From NCBI GenBank assembly GCA_028554795.2, contig CM068824.1:161584130-161648129 (forward strand): a DNA stretch of 64,000 bases, given 5' to 3'. This DNA comes from Sinohyriopsis cumingii (lineage: Eukaryota; Mollusca; Bivalvia; Unionida; Unionidae). Below are positions 16,800 to 29,090 of the stretch, piece after piece. Both the position numbers and the translations under genes were made by a program. Below the pieces are notes generated by a model, which saw nothing but the letters and a program-made list of their open reading frames with translations, did no database searches and was not told the DNA's origin. Numbering within the stretch: the stretch's first letter is position 1; each line of letters starts with the position of its first letter.

Positions 16800-17145
16800 A
16801 CAATTATTGCATTTTTCCAGTGGCAGAGAAGACAAATATGAGCATGGATTTGGGCTCCTTGTACATAAGGACAGCGTGAGTACTGTTATAGGATGTCTCC
16901 AGCAGGCTCACCACCATCCGCCTCAGGGTAACTCCATTCAACATCACCACAATACAGGCATACGCTCCAGCATCAGACTATGATGACGCGGATATGGAAG
17001 ACTTCTACGACCAGCTACAAGAAGTTGTGGATAAAACACCGAAGAAACACATTCTGGTTGTGCAAGACGATTGGAATATCAAGACAGGCGAGAATGCTTG
17101 CATGAACTGGAAAGGAACATGTGGGCGCTGCTGCAATGCACAGAC

Positions 17146-17176
<31 letters not shown>

Positions 17177-17410
17177 GACTGAGGATCCTGGAATTCGCTA
17201 GCTACAAAGACCTTATGCTGCCAAACACCTTCGGCCAACACAAAGTATCCAGAAGATGGACATGGCACAGCCCAAGCGGAGAACATCACATTCAGATCGA
17301 CTACATTATGGTGAAGAGGTGCGTACAGTCAAGAGTAAACATCACCAAGACTAGAAGCTTACCCTGAGCAGACATAGGAAGTGACCATGATCTGGTGATG
17401 ATGACCTTCA
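16800..17410 (+). pseudogene. LINE apurinic endonuclease domain, broken
   Basis: This AP-endonuclease-like domain would nick target DNA to prime reverse transcription. It is recognisable in two overlapping frames. The motif usually read GDWN has become DDWN, the SDH motif lies after an in-frame TGA, and a (GA)n run has expanded inside the coding region. It cannot give a functional product as it stands. Confidence 0.75.
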
Positions 17411-17474
17411 GGCTACGTCTGAAAAAAGGGTCAAGAAAGAGAGCCACATAAAAATAAAATTTGATCTCGAGAAA

Positions 17475-19505
17475 TTGAAGGATCCCGAAGTAGCAAAAGC
17501 CTTCCGGGCAATGATTGGTAGGAAATTTGCACCTCTAACCAACCTCGATGTTGACAATACTGACATGGACACGTTGATCACCACCTTCAATAGAGCAACG
17601 ACCGAAACAGCCAGCGAGATCCTTGGTAGACATCGCCCAGTCAAGAAGCCCTGGGTCACAGGTGAGGTCCTGAACCTGTGTGATAAGAGGAGTGAGATGA
17701 AGAATAAGAAAAAAAAAACACAATACAGTACGGGCAGCGAACAAGGCAGTCAACCGGGAAGTCAAGAAAAGCATGAGAAAGCAAAAGAGAACTGGACAGA
17801 AGAAAACTCCAAAGACACTGAGGGAAATATGAAAAGGAACAACATCAGGAAAGCGTACCAACTGGTCCAAGTTCTAACAAGCACAAAACAACGGCGGGTT
17901 ACCTCCTTACAGGACGAAGCTGGAAACTGCCCCAAAGAATATAAACATATTCTGGAAAAATGGAAAGAGTACTGCGTAGAACTTTGAAACCACCGAACCA
18001 CAATAGGTCCAAAGGTACTGAATGTCCTCCAGCACTTAACAACGACTACCACCCTATCCTACATGAAAAAGTAGAAGCCGCAGTGAGGTCGCTGAAAAGA
18101 GCAAGTCAGCAGTAGTGGACAACATCACAGCAGAACTGATCGAAGCTGGGGGAGAAGCAATGATTAGCGCCCTCACAAACATCTGCAACAAGATCTGGCA
18201 AACAGGTGCATGGCCATTGCCGTGGACCCACTCACTGATCATCACCATCCCGAAGAAAGGCCACTTGCAACAGTGTCAAAACCGCCGAACAATCAGTCTT
18301 ATAAGCCATCCAAGCAAAGTCATGTTAAGGATACTGTTGAATAGACTAAAGCCACAGGCTGGAAAAATCATTGCCGATGAGCAGGCAGGGTTCAGAGAAT
18401 GGCGCAGCACAACGGAGCAGATGTTGTGTGAGAATTACCTCTAACACCAGAAAGATATGTACCACGTCTTCGTGGATTTCAAGAAGGCATTTGACAGGGT
18501 AGGGCATGCAGACTTGTGGGCGACCATGAGACTGTACAACATCAATGCTAATCTCATCACAGTAATAGAGCACCTCTATGACAAGGCCACCAGTGCAGTA
18601 TACTTCAAAAGCGGCATATGTGACTGGTTCAGAACGACCGTCGGAGTCAGACAAGGCTGTCTGATCTCTCCCATAATATTCAACATTTTTCTTGAGAGAA
18701 TCATGGAAGACGCGCTTGAAAAGCATGAAGGGATGGTCAGCATCGGAGACAGAACAATCAACAACTTACATTTTGCCGACGACATTGATGGGCTAGCAGG
18801 AAATGAGCAAGAATTAGCTAGCTTAATAGAGAGCCTCGACAAAACCTCTGCAGCCTACGTCACGGAAATCAGTGCATAGAAGACCAAAATGATGACCAAC
18901 AACACCAAAGGTATCAACACTAACATCAGGGTCTAAGATACGAGGCTAGAAACAGCCCACAGCTTCAAGTATTTGGGGGCAATCGTAACAGATGAAGGAT
19001 CGAAGCCTGAAGTACTTTCCAGGAGTGCACAGACAACAGTCAAACATATACACTCACTGGTGATTTCCATATTTCTCTATGCCTGCGAATCATTCACCAT
19101 AACAGCTGACTTAGAGAAAAGGATACAGGCTACAGAGATGTGATGTTTCGGAAAGATCCTTGGCGTCACATACAAAGACCATGTCACCAATGAAGAAATA
19201 CGTCAACGGATAAGACAAGCCATTGGGCCTCACGAAGACCTCCAGCACACAGTGAAAAAACGTAAACTGCAGTGGTATGGGCATGTCTCACGATCATCAG
19301 GACTTGCCAAGACAATCCTGCAAGGCACTTACAAGGAAGAAGAACGAGGGGCAGGCAAAGAAAGCGGTGGGAAGATAACATTCGAGACTGGACAGGCTTG
19401 ACATTGAGCGACTCACTGAGAAAGAGAGAAAATCGAGAAGAATGGAAGAAGCTGGTCGTTCGGTCTTGTGTGGTTCCCCAACGGTCTACCAGACTACGGG
19501 ACTGA
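17475..19505 (+). pseudogene. LINE reverse transcriptase and C-terminal region, broken
   Basis: The linker (17475-17987), RT fingers (18115-18444), RT palm with the FADD catalytic box (18457-18879) and C-terminal region (19272-19505) lie in different frames and are separated by stops, for example the TAA after the NYL at about 18442. The palm motifs RQGC and FADD are intact. The domain would copy RNA into DNA at the nicked target. The rest of the element is too disrupted for expression as one protein. Confidence 0.8.
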
Positions 19506-19510
19506 TCATA

Positions 19511-22415
19511 ATGATGACCTCGTGTATTGAAGACCTTTGACCTTTTTAAAATATAACCCAGAATCTGGTACTCAGCTCATCCCCTGGCAGTGATATATGT
19601 TAGTACTAAATTTCATGTATGCCTCTGAAAGGGTTTTACAATGATAAGCTAAATGGAGAAACGACAGCGTTGAAATATCTGACCTTGACTTTTACTGCAA
19701 CTGTCAGGACATTTTCCAGTAAAAACACGTAAGTGCAGCAAGTTTCATCGTTCTTTCATAAGTGGCTGTAGAGTCTGGTTTGATTTAAACATATTTTATT
19801 GCCACATTTACAGCATGTGTTATAAATTTACTCGATTTTCATTTATCCGCTTTAGTACTTTTTCAACTAATAACTTCAGCCTTTGTGCACAGAAACAGTA
19901 TCACATCAAATTTTATTGCAGTGTTTTTCACTATAACATGTTGCGCATGCAGCTGCCTGTGTTTTCTTAATTTTCTACAGTTAACATATGAAATGGTTAA
20001 GCTATGAAATATTTATGTGACAAAGAGAATTTAGTATCACGATTTATTAGGCTATTCAACTGGGAAAGTATTATGTTTACTAAAATAAATATCTGACTGA
20101 CTGACCATTTAATTGAAGGGTGGGTGGAGAGCTGGGGCCATTGTGATTTTTATTTTTCCTTTTGAACCAGACTAGTGTTTTTCTTTTATCTCAATATACA
20201 AATTTATTTTTTTCACACCAATATAATAGATAGAATTAGTTGTGTTTTTTTTAAAAAGCACAAATCAGAGCAATAATACTTTTTAGGCTATTTGAGTGCA
20301 GGAATTATTTTCCCTAAAAATCCCAGACCTCGAAACTTCCCCAAAATTAAATGGCCTGTCACTAAATCAAGGCGCTAAACATGTTTAAGAATCTGAATTG
20401 CCTTTGTTACACTAAAACATCATGAGTATTCTTTAACGTTCTGTAAAGGTTGGCATGATTCTTATACAAACTGTCAATCACGTGATCATATGCACTTTAA
20501 ATTTAAATTTAAATAAACCTCATGGCATTAGCAATGCATGTTGCTGCCAAATGTTACAAAGTGTTTATTTATAGTAGATTTGAGGCGCAGCTACACATAC
20601 ATAATAATGCTGCAAGTTTAAATCGGAACATTGGACTGTGTATCAATAATCCGATCTAACAAGGACAAGAACGTAATTATTCCTCTAATATCGCCGCTAA
20701 GAGCTTTACAGCAAAATTTCGACATTTTTATGTCATTTGGATGGCACAATAAAGGTTAGGATGCATACACGAGTTAAGTAAAGTTTAAAGAATTCGGATA
20801 AGATTTAAATTGTTGTAGTTAGTTTGTGTTTTAAGAGTGTTTCTTATATCGTCTTTTGTAATATTTTGATATACTCTGTGTTCTCTTGCAAGCTGAATTG
20901 AACCTTCGTCGAAACAGAATGCTCCTCGTACTCATTTGAATTATGAACATATATTTTTTGTTCGGAACCATTCCTATTATTGATCAATATCCATAACTAC
21001 TATATTGTGAAAATGTTAATGTTATAAATGAAGCAAGCGTATACAGTAAATTTTCTCTGTTTGCACGGCTGGCAAGGTTTTCCCCACCATCTTATTATGC
21101 AACGCCTGGCTGGCGATCAAATTGTTTTGCAGATTCCATCTTTAGCAAATGGGTTAATTAATTTTCCTTCAGTAGTTTTGTTTCATTTTTTGTACCCTTA
21201 GTGGATGAAGATGGTTTGGACCAACAAAGGAATGTTCCTTGAGGAGCAGACGATTTACTTAGAAGTACTACGGATTCCGATTGAAGGCTGCATTACCTTT
21301 GTCGCTCTTACGGAAATCACTACCTTAATCAATATTACGCATATGTAATATTGCCGCTCCTATGGAAATCGCTACCTTAATCAATCTTACACATATGTAA
21401 GATTGTGAATTGAATGAAGAACCACCTTCCGTTGCAAGGGCAATCTTTGCACTCTTCTTACTCGTATCAAACTTCTGGTTGTCCAGAATTTTGCCGTCTT
21501 TAATACCATTGTTTTTCCTTAACAGTGTGACAACCACTCTACTCCGAACATTGCAACATATTTCAATCTCAGCTTTCAATTTTATGCATACTCCAATCTG
21601 CATTAAACCGAAGCACACTCCTAACTTGTTTCAGCTGTTGTATTCCTGATACACGCCGGATAGGAGCATTTATGGTTAGCAAATACTGTAGTATGCATAT
21701 CGGTGATAACTGTTCCAGGAGCACGCTGAGTCAGAACAATACCTTACGCGCGCCGACACAGATTAGTTCCTGCTATAGGTTAACCCAAAGTCTTTGCTTT
21801 AAAAATAGACAGCTTTTAAGGTCAATTATTAATGACAACACGTTTGTAGTAGATAAGCCATTTAGGAAAGATTTTGTATTTTTGCTTATCTAAACTTGAT
21901 TAAATTATTCGATTGCGTAAATGACTCAGAGAACTTTGTTTTTAATGATCCATGGAACGTTAATTTTTGTGCGTTTTTTGTGTTAATTAAAACAGCATAC
22001 CATCCGGATTTATTAACAAGGCATGCGGCTTCGCTTTTGATCCTTTGCCGACGGAGATAGACAAAAAGTATTCTAAAAGTGTAAAAGAGAAAAGTCGTCA
22101 CATACACGTATTTAAGCAGCATTGGCTGTAATTTAAAAGTACTCTCGAGACAAGTCAACACGACAGCTAAGTGCGGTTGTATTGCTGAACTGTCCTTACA
22201 TGATGAAATTAGTCTGTTCAGAGTACAAACCGGTGACAAAACCTACGCTGGAGAAACATGAAGATTTCGCATAGGAAGTTTTAATATTATTGATTTATCA
22301 TTCATAATACTAGTGGTCTGGAAGCAAAGTTATAAAAGTTGAGAAATATATTTATGTGTGGAGTAACTATTTTTTTTCGAAAGTAGCGTTGTTTAACTAA
22401 TATTTTTCTCATAAT
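19511..22415. other. no gene; paired hairpins
   Basis: No supported gene. Two tandem hairpin units are at 21331-21404 (listed separately). Confidence 0.5.
21331..21404. repeat. two tandem hairpins, 52-bp period
   Basis: Perfect 8-bp stems with 6-base loops occur at 21331-21352 (AATATTAC...GTAATATT) and 21383-21404 (AATCTTAC...GTAAGATT). The single stem difference is compensated on both sides. The flanking ACCTTAATC is also duplicated. Confidence 0.8.
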
Positions 22416-22417
22416 TG

Positions 22418-22624
22418 CTCTCTCTCTCTCTCTCTCAGTGCCGGATCAAACCCTGTGGAGGCCTTTAGGCACCTGGCAGTCGAAATCTTGGGTGCCCACT
22501 TCGCAAACTATCTCCTAATATGTTTTATCAATATTATTTTGATCCGTTGTCGAGGGGCCCCTAGGCCGGTGCATACTCTGTCTATTTGGTAATCCATCAC
22601 TGCTCTCTCTCTCTCTCTCTCTCT
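22418..22624. repeat. (CT)n split by an insertion
   Basis: CT runs at about 22418-22435 and 22603-22624 flank the MITE at 22436-22602, consistent with one ancestral microsatellite. Confidence 0.85.
22436..22602. mobile_element. hAT-type MITE, 167 bp
   Basis: The left end is CAGTGCCGGATCAAACC; the right end read inward on the other strand is CAGTGATGGATTACCAA. CAGTG-NN-GGAT is the usual terminal pattern of hAT elements. Both flanks are CTCTCTCT, compatible with an 8-bp target duplication, but the microsatellite context makes that untestable here. There is no transposase, so it is non-autonomous. Confidence 0.6.
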
Positions 22625-23157
22625 GCGTTTTCAAAAATATATTTCTTCGTATCTGAGAAACCCTCAGTAGACCAGAATCCTTTAAAAATCGAAAATTGCA
22701 TTGATTAACAGATTGTTCGGTTTTGATGGTTAAGCAAAACCCATAAGTATCTTTTTTTCATAACAATGGTACTAGTCACCTGTATTCCTCCGTGGGTTAT
22801 GATACACCTCTTCTCTTTGATGTAGTATGCTAACAAGTATGCTGATGCTCAGTCCGAACAGACTGTTGAATGCTCACGCTTGAGGAATCATTTTAAATTC
22901 CACGTGAAACACGTAATTATGATACTGTTCAAAGGAGGCACCATTCATATTAGCTCTTTAGTTTTCTCTTCTTATATCGCTTTTTTTTCTATGATGCGTG
23001 AAAGTCCGATATCTTTTCAGCTCATTCATTGAGAGTTGTACAACAGTAGGATCTATCCTGGCGGTGAAAGAAATATGGCTTCAGTGGGCACCTGCGTTCG
23101 CCAGGAAATATGTCAGTGAAAAGCATGTTCGTCTTGACAGGAGGTGGGTGCCATCTG
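22625..23157. other. no gene seen
   Basis: No supported feature. Confidence 0.5.
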
Positions 23158-23912
23158 TTATGTATATTTGATTTAATTTATATCTGATTTAATTGATTGT
23201 AAGTTTTAAAATCTTTCTATTTTTTAATTTTATTATATGTCAAAAAATGTAGTTCTGTTTACTAGGAACTCGTACTTTTTCCAGAAAATAGTTTGACCTT
23301 GACTGTTCATGTCTGTAAACATAAGGCTGACCTGGTTCCCGATCTTAATTCAGATTTAGTAACTGTCACGTCAACAAGTTCTTTTTTTTATTGTGGAAGT
23401 AATAAGAGCGAGATCAAGGCTGTATTGGATTCGTGACCTTAGGCTTGTAAATAGTTTTAGTGAAGTAAACAACTTTTTTTCTCTGAATAAAATTATTGGT
23501 TTTTTATCAAGGCCATATTGGGGCTGCGTGATTTTTTATATGTAAACATGATCACGTGATCCTCTATTTCGTAATTCAGGCATTTCTGAAACTGCGCATT
23601 AGTTAGTATTAATAAGTGATGCTTAGAGAGAATTTAGTTAGTCTGGGCTTAAAAATGCTTGATGTCAAGTCGTTTCCATCTTGGATTCTTCGTCGGGACT
23701 CGAACGTGAATTCATCAAAACATTTCATTATTAGGACTTCTAACATTATATTCGTGGATTATTCTTAGATTATTTTTGGATTTGATTCTTAAAACCGTAA
23801 GTTCTTATTTTTTCATTTTTACAGTATTTTTCCATGGAAATAAATCATTTGTTATATTTTTCAAAGCTTGTTGTTTTCACTATTTCTTGTACTACTGTTT
23901 ATTCTAGCCTAA
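23158..23912 (+). repeat. dispersed LTR-like repeat, copy B
   Basis: Starts TGTTATGTATATTTGATTTA and ends GCCTAAACACGTAACA, giving inverted TGTTA/TAACA ends as LTRs have. It is shorter than the inverted copy at 33769-34761 because a central block is missing. The donor CCGTAAGTTC (about 23796) and AATAAA (about 23840) blocks are conserved. No clear target duplication was found. Confidence 0.7.
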
Positions 23913-25200
23913 ACACGTAACATAAAACATCAGAGCAAAAATGACGAGCTTCTCTGCATGTGTGGTTCATGAATTTGTGCTTTAATCTTTGACTTTCCAG
24001 AGAAGAACTGTGTGAAATATTTTTTAGCCATCTTATCCCCCCCCCCGTTTCCATTAAGATTCTATACTTACAGATTCTACCAAGATAACCTTTCCCCCGC
24101 TCTGGTAATATAATGCTAAAATAGTGATATCGTGTTCTTTAAAATCCCATGAATACAATTTTGAATCATGATATAGTAATAATCATTTTACGTTGCGACG
24201 GGGAGGTTCAAGTACTCCAGGATTTTTTAAATAAATATATCGCCTGGTTATTATAATGACTACTGGGGGCTAGGGTGTGATTGCTCAGAGAGCTCTATAA
24301 TGTGTATATTAGTAACACTAACTGTCATAGTCGAATCTTACGTCTTAAAATATATTGCCTCGAAGCATAGAAGACTCTCCGAAATGGACAATAATGTACA
24401 GTCCCTTGTGACTTGAACTATGCAAGAGTAACCATTTTGAAAAAAGTGCACGTGTTTTCGGCGCATGGACTGTATATTTAAGTTTCGCAACTATTTAGGA
24501 AGAGGTAAAACACTGTCCGAATTTGATCAAACCATACAAAAAACATGTTTCGCTTGTTTATATTTGAGATCGACTTGTAAAACGTCTTTTATTGAGACGC
24601 GTTTGGGACGAAAATCTTAAACTTGAGATCGAGCGCCATCGATCTAGGGGGAAAGAAATGCGGATCCCATGGGTGGGTAACAGTTGTGTTCCCGTGAATA
24701 TTAACTGGTTAGGTTATATAAAAATTGTCAAAGGGTGGAATTAAAGAAGCCTAGCATATAAAATAGGATTGATTTGTGTACATATTGTGATTCTAATTTG
24801 ATTTTGTGTTCGTTATGTGATATCAGCTGCTTTTTAACGCGAATACATTTTTTTTTTAATTGATCATGTGCAGTGTTAAGTCAAACTAGTTTTAGAAGTC
24901 TTTGTTTCCGCTTGGATCAAGACTTGCGTAAATAAAATAAAAATTGTACGTGCTTTGAGAGAAGCAGACCCAAATAACAGCTGGATTCGGAAATAGGATA
25001 ATGGAATCTCATGCCTTTAGTGTTAGCTGCTCGAATGGAAAGTGGCAGTTTAAATTGTGGTTTTTCGGATGCTAGTAGATGTTCTTTTTGTCTGCATATA
25101 ATTAGTTATAGTGGTGATATAGATGCATGAAGGCAGCATCAGTTGCAAACATAGCTTGTAGACAACGATTTGTTGCGTCAGTATGCGCGCTGAAGTCCTG
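23913..25200. other. no gene seen
   Basis: No supported gene; a C-run near 24038. Confidence 0.5.
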
Positions 25201-25214
25201 GTTGACTTTTGGGG

Positions 25215-25735
25215 CTTCTTTAGAGACTTGTTATTCTGCGGAAAACGCCATCTCTGAGTTTTCGTCGTGGTAAAAAGGGGACGAAAACTTACACGTTTTT
25301 TACCTTCTAGAGACTTGCCAGTTGAGAAATTTTTTATACATTGTTTTTGGAAAACTGTTGGCTACCATCCTGGTAATAAATAGTCCACTATGGTTTCCAA
25401 CATGCTTAGATTGGTTTGTCTGCTTGGAAAGATCAGTGCATCTTTGATGTGATAGTGTTCCGACTCTGCTCTCAGGAGTAAAGTCTCTTGGAACCGTTTT
25501 CAGTTGCTGTAGTATTAGCAAATTAGTGGTGGATTAGATCTGTGAAAGTAAAGTAAGCTGACAGGTACTGATGAGGAGGGATATGCTTCCTGCAGGTGCG
25601 CTAAGGTCATTTGGGAGACGTTATCCCGGTCGAAACGCTATCTCCTGGATTCATAGTGGTGTACAAGGGATGATCATGTATTGCATTTTTTTGACTTGTT
25701 GGAGACCTATGAGTTGAGGATTTTTTCTACAGCGT
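25215..25735. repeat. old diverged direct duplication
   Basis: The segments 25225-25340 and 25618-25730 share the same word order: an ACGCTATCTC/ACGCCATCTC block, a GTGGT...AAGGG block, a TTTTTT-GACTTG or ACC block, and AGTTGAG-ATTTTTT-TACA. Identity is low, so this is tentative. Confidence 0.4.
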
Positions 25736-27200
25736 ATTTAGAAGGTTGTTGTGAGAGAGTTTGTGTCCTGGATGGCGTGTCAGAGCAGTGTCACGTTGGA
25801 TTCAACTGTAGATATTTTGTTTTTATTGTTGATATTTATTTTATTTCCAGGTGATCGAGCTACCGTCGTTAGTTTAAATGGAGAGTGACGGATCTTAGGA
25901 AACATGCCTTATGATTCTGAGTCTCATCTTAATCATGTTTGGCAATCACGAATCGGGTTGTTGATTTATTTTAGGCGAATGATGATTGTTTTTTTTTATT
26001 CATGACCACATAAGGGTGACATTTGTATCATTTGAGGACGAGTGATCTTCGGAGGTGTCGGTAATGTAATAAATCTAGAGTATGTGTCACTTGTATTTAC
26101 GTCTCCATTTTATAGACTTATTAGATTTTATTGATTAGTTGTTTGATTATGGGAAGTCTGTATTGGGGAAATATTCCTCAGCCCGAGTAATTATCAAATA
26201 TCTAAGTTCAAACGTCACATATGTTGATGAGATTTCATGATGGCATGGTTTAGTTTCATAGTGAGTTCAGGTCAGAGCCGCATAAATGGACAAGGAGCCA
26301 AGTAGTTTATATTAAAATCTAATTGTGGTAATTGATTGTTTATCTACATGTGAACTATTTGTGATGGGGACTGATATTTTGTACAATGGAATAACTGAGA
26401 AGGGATTGTTCCATTATATGGATACGCCTTTTATTATTTTTATTATGGTAAATATGGTGTAAAGTCAAATGTGAAATGAGGCTCGAAATAGTGATTTGAG
26501 TAAGCCAGGGAGTGAGTAATAAAATAGTTCCTTGTATTATGTGCTTGAGTGGTGATTTATATTTTACGGTATTTAAGTACTGACGTTACACTACGGGATC
26601 CTAAAAAGGAGAAACTGTGCAGTTGTGAGGTTTATATACAGTTATGAAGTTGTGATGAAAATGTGAAGTTCGGATATTTTGTGATCATTCATTGATTAGG
26701 GGAAAATATTTATTTATTAGTTCTCGTTGTATTAGTTCAATGTAACACGAGTTGTATCAGTTCACTGTAACACGTGATACGTTAGGCGTCATATTGTCAT
26801 AGTATTTTTAATTCAAAGTACAGATTCTCAAATGTTAAATCGTTACTTTTTTCCAGTGGAAAAGCAAAATATTTTGCTATCTCATCTTCTCAAAACTGAA
26901 TTTTGGGGCCTCTTCGCATTACAGAAGTTGCTTGATGGGAATTTGGCCCACGCTGGTTCTACTCCACCCGCCCACTCAACAGTTGCGGGGTGGATGAGTT
27001 TCTTTAGCTGTTGCTGCGCCTCTGACGTGTTCATCATGGTTAATATATAGTTCATGAGAGCAAAGTTAACGCAAGTATTTCTATTTGAACTTAGAGCTGT
27101 GTGTATTCCGCTGAACACTAAAGACTGGTCGCCATGGCAACTAAGGTGTGTGTGTTTAATGAATCACTGGTTTAATACAGCTACTGAAGAACGACTTCTT
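25736..27200. other. no gene seen
   Basis: No supported gene. Two short frames near 26832-27118 overlap on opposite strands and neither resembles a known family. Confidence 0.5.
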
Positions 27201-27204
27201 CAAT

Positions 27205-27720
27205 GTGCAGTGTATGTGTTGCAGAACCACGGTGTATGTATTGCAGAACCATGGTGTATGTGTTGCAGAACCACGGTGTATGTATTGCAGAACCATGGTG
27301 TATGTGTTGCAGAACCATGGTGTATGTGTTGCAGAACTACTGTGTATGTGTTGTAGAACCACGGTGTATGTGTTGCAGAACTACTGTGTATGTGTTGTAG
27401 AACCACGGTGTATGTGTTGCAGAACTACTGTGTATGTGTTGTAGAACCACGGTGTATGTTTTGCAGAACTACTGTGTATGTGTTGTAGAACCTAGAACCA
27501 TGGTGTATGTGGTGCAGAACCACTGTGTATGTGTTGTAGAGCCACGGTGTATCTGCTACAGAATCACTGTATATGTGTTGCAAAACCACTATCTATGTGT
27601 TGAAGAACCAATGTGTTTGTGTTGCAGAATCACAGTGTATAAGTTGCAGAACCATGGTGTATATGTTGAAGAACCACTGTTTATGTGTTGCATAACTATG
27701 GTGTATGTGTTGCACTGTGT
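27205..27720. repeat. 22-bp minisatellite, about 23 copies
   Basis: Unit close to TGTATGTGTTGCAGAACCAC followed by GG. Variants alternate CACGG, CATGG and TACTG, showing higher-order pairing of 44 bp in places. Because 22 is not a multiple of three, all frames carry Cys-rich or His-Thr-rich artefacts. Confidence 0.95.
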
Positions 27721-27850
27721 ATGTGGTTTTATTTAATTTTATTTTGAGAGTGAGTGACCATGCATCAGCTGATGTACCCGGTAACAATGTTGCATCCAGC
27801 TGATTGGAATCATACTTGCTTCAATAGCTGTACTTCTAATGTAAACTAGA

Positions 27851-28012
27851 ACATACTCTGTTATGTATATTTTGTGAATGTAGTATGTATCATGTCACAC
27901 CTACATACTCTGTTGTGTATATTTTGTGAATGGATTATGTATCATGTCACACCAATAAACTCTGTTGTGTATATTTTTTGAATGAGTATGTATTATGTCA
28001 CACCAACATACT
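27851..28012. repeat. about 52-bp tandem repeat, 3 copies
   Basis: Each unit runs from ACATACTCTGTTGTGTATAT to TATCATGTCACACC, with small indels. Confidence 0.85.
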
Positions 28013-28654
28013 TGACATTACAACGAATACTGTCTGACAAAGATATTCACCTACCTGATACCACATACATCCAAATAAAGTTCTGAAATTTCATACGCCG
28101 AATTGTGTCCAGTTATATATGATTGGTCCGTCACAATTAGCGGCGTAGCATCCGCCTTAACAATACCTGCAACTTTGGGCAAGGAATTATAGTGGCGTGA
28201 GCAAACCCAGTGGGGGCCCAAAATTCCCATTAAACAATGTTTGGAGTGGGTGGGAGGTGTCCCTGTAATTTAGAGGGGGGATCTTGCTTGACTAATAGTC
28301 ACGATGCAAAACTTGTTTTAGCACCTTTAACATCGAAACAGGTCTCAGATGCACCCTAAATATAATAAAGAAAATAGTTGTACAAACTTTAAACTTTTAT
28401 TCTTATAATGTATCACAAATTCTCATTGTTTTAGTGTCCGAACAATTTTTTTCGTTGTTCATGTTTTAAAAGTATGTTTTTCTATGATAAAACATTTACA
28501 TTCGAGAATAAAGCTATCACCTGCAGTTCGCATTTTGCTCGTTTACTTTAATATCAAGAAAAAGAAACACCGTATTATAATGCTCCAGAATTATAGATAC
28601 TTGTCGCAAAATCTACATTAAATGCGTGGTAGTCAACAGGTATGCTTCATAACC
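28013..28654. other. no gene seen
   Basis: No supported feature. Confidence 0.5.
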
Positions 28655-28890
28655 AGGGGCACGAGTGGTCGAGTGGTTTAATGCGTTTGTCTTTATCAAT
28701 CACTGACATCTCACTTCCGTATGCGTAGATTCCATTCTCGGGCTCGGCCGATGTTTGTTATCTGAAAAGATTGCCGGTAGTATCCGTGGGTCTGTTGTTC
28801 TTCCCGGAATTTTTCCGAGCTCTTACTGGCCGCCATGTATGGCCTATCTTGTGCTGAAAAATGATGTTCACCTACAACACCTACAACAAC
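28655..28890 (+). mobile_element. tRNA-derived SINE, diverged
   Basis: A-box region GAGTGGTCGAGTGGTTTAAT, weak B box GTAGATTCCATTCTCG, body with CTTCCCGGAATTTTTCC and tail GTGCTGAAAAATGATGTT. Same family as 14125-14345 but with a damaged B box, so probably transcriptionally dead. Confidence 0.7.
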
Positions 28891-28919
28891 AACAACGTTT
28901 CATTACTTGTTGGTGGTTT

Positions 28920-29090
28920 GGTTTTTCACGACACTTTACGCTTGTACATTTTGGTTAGATGATGCCAAGAAAAAAGATGGGAAGTGCCTTTCTCAAACTT
29001 CACACCATGGTAACGCTAACCTGGTCGCGTATCAAACCCGCAACCCTTTGATTGCGAGTCCGGCTCTGTATCAATGTTTATTTTGCACGT
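28920..29090 (-). mobile_element. possible tRNA-like SINE fragment
   Basis: On the minus strand, GGACTCGCAATCAAAGGGTTGC followed by GGGTTTGATACGC resembles the anticodon arm and T arm (B box) of a tRNA. An A-box half was not located. Tentative. Confidence 0.35.

Larger units (their letters stand above)
16780..19510 (+). mobile_element. decayed RTE-like LINE
   Basis: One non-LTR retrotransposon in the order endonuclease, linker, reverse transcriptase, C-terminal region, all on the plus strand but spread over several frames with stops. Endonuclease signs: a DDWNIK motif (near 17065), an IDYI motif (near 17300) and an SDHD motif (near 17383). Reverse transcriptase signs: VDFKKAFD, RQGCLISP and FADD (18772-18783). 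The last part encodes a WYGHV-type and a KRWEDNI-type motif. A GA microsatellite interrupts the endonuclease region at 17147-17176. RTE assignment rests on motif style and gene order and has not been tested by phylogeny. Confidence 0.85.

Noticed and set aside
27205-27720. CRISPR-like array
   Set aside because: No unique spacers; units are directly tandem. Same reasoning applies to the arrays at 36660, 41755 and 61860.
27156-27736. Cys-rich and His-Thr-rich repeat proteins
   Set aside because: The 22-bp unit keeps all frames open in places; no start context or domain.
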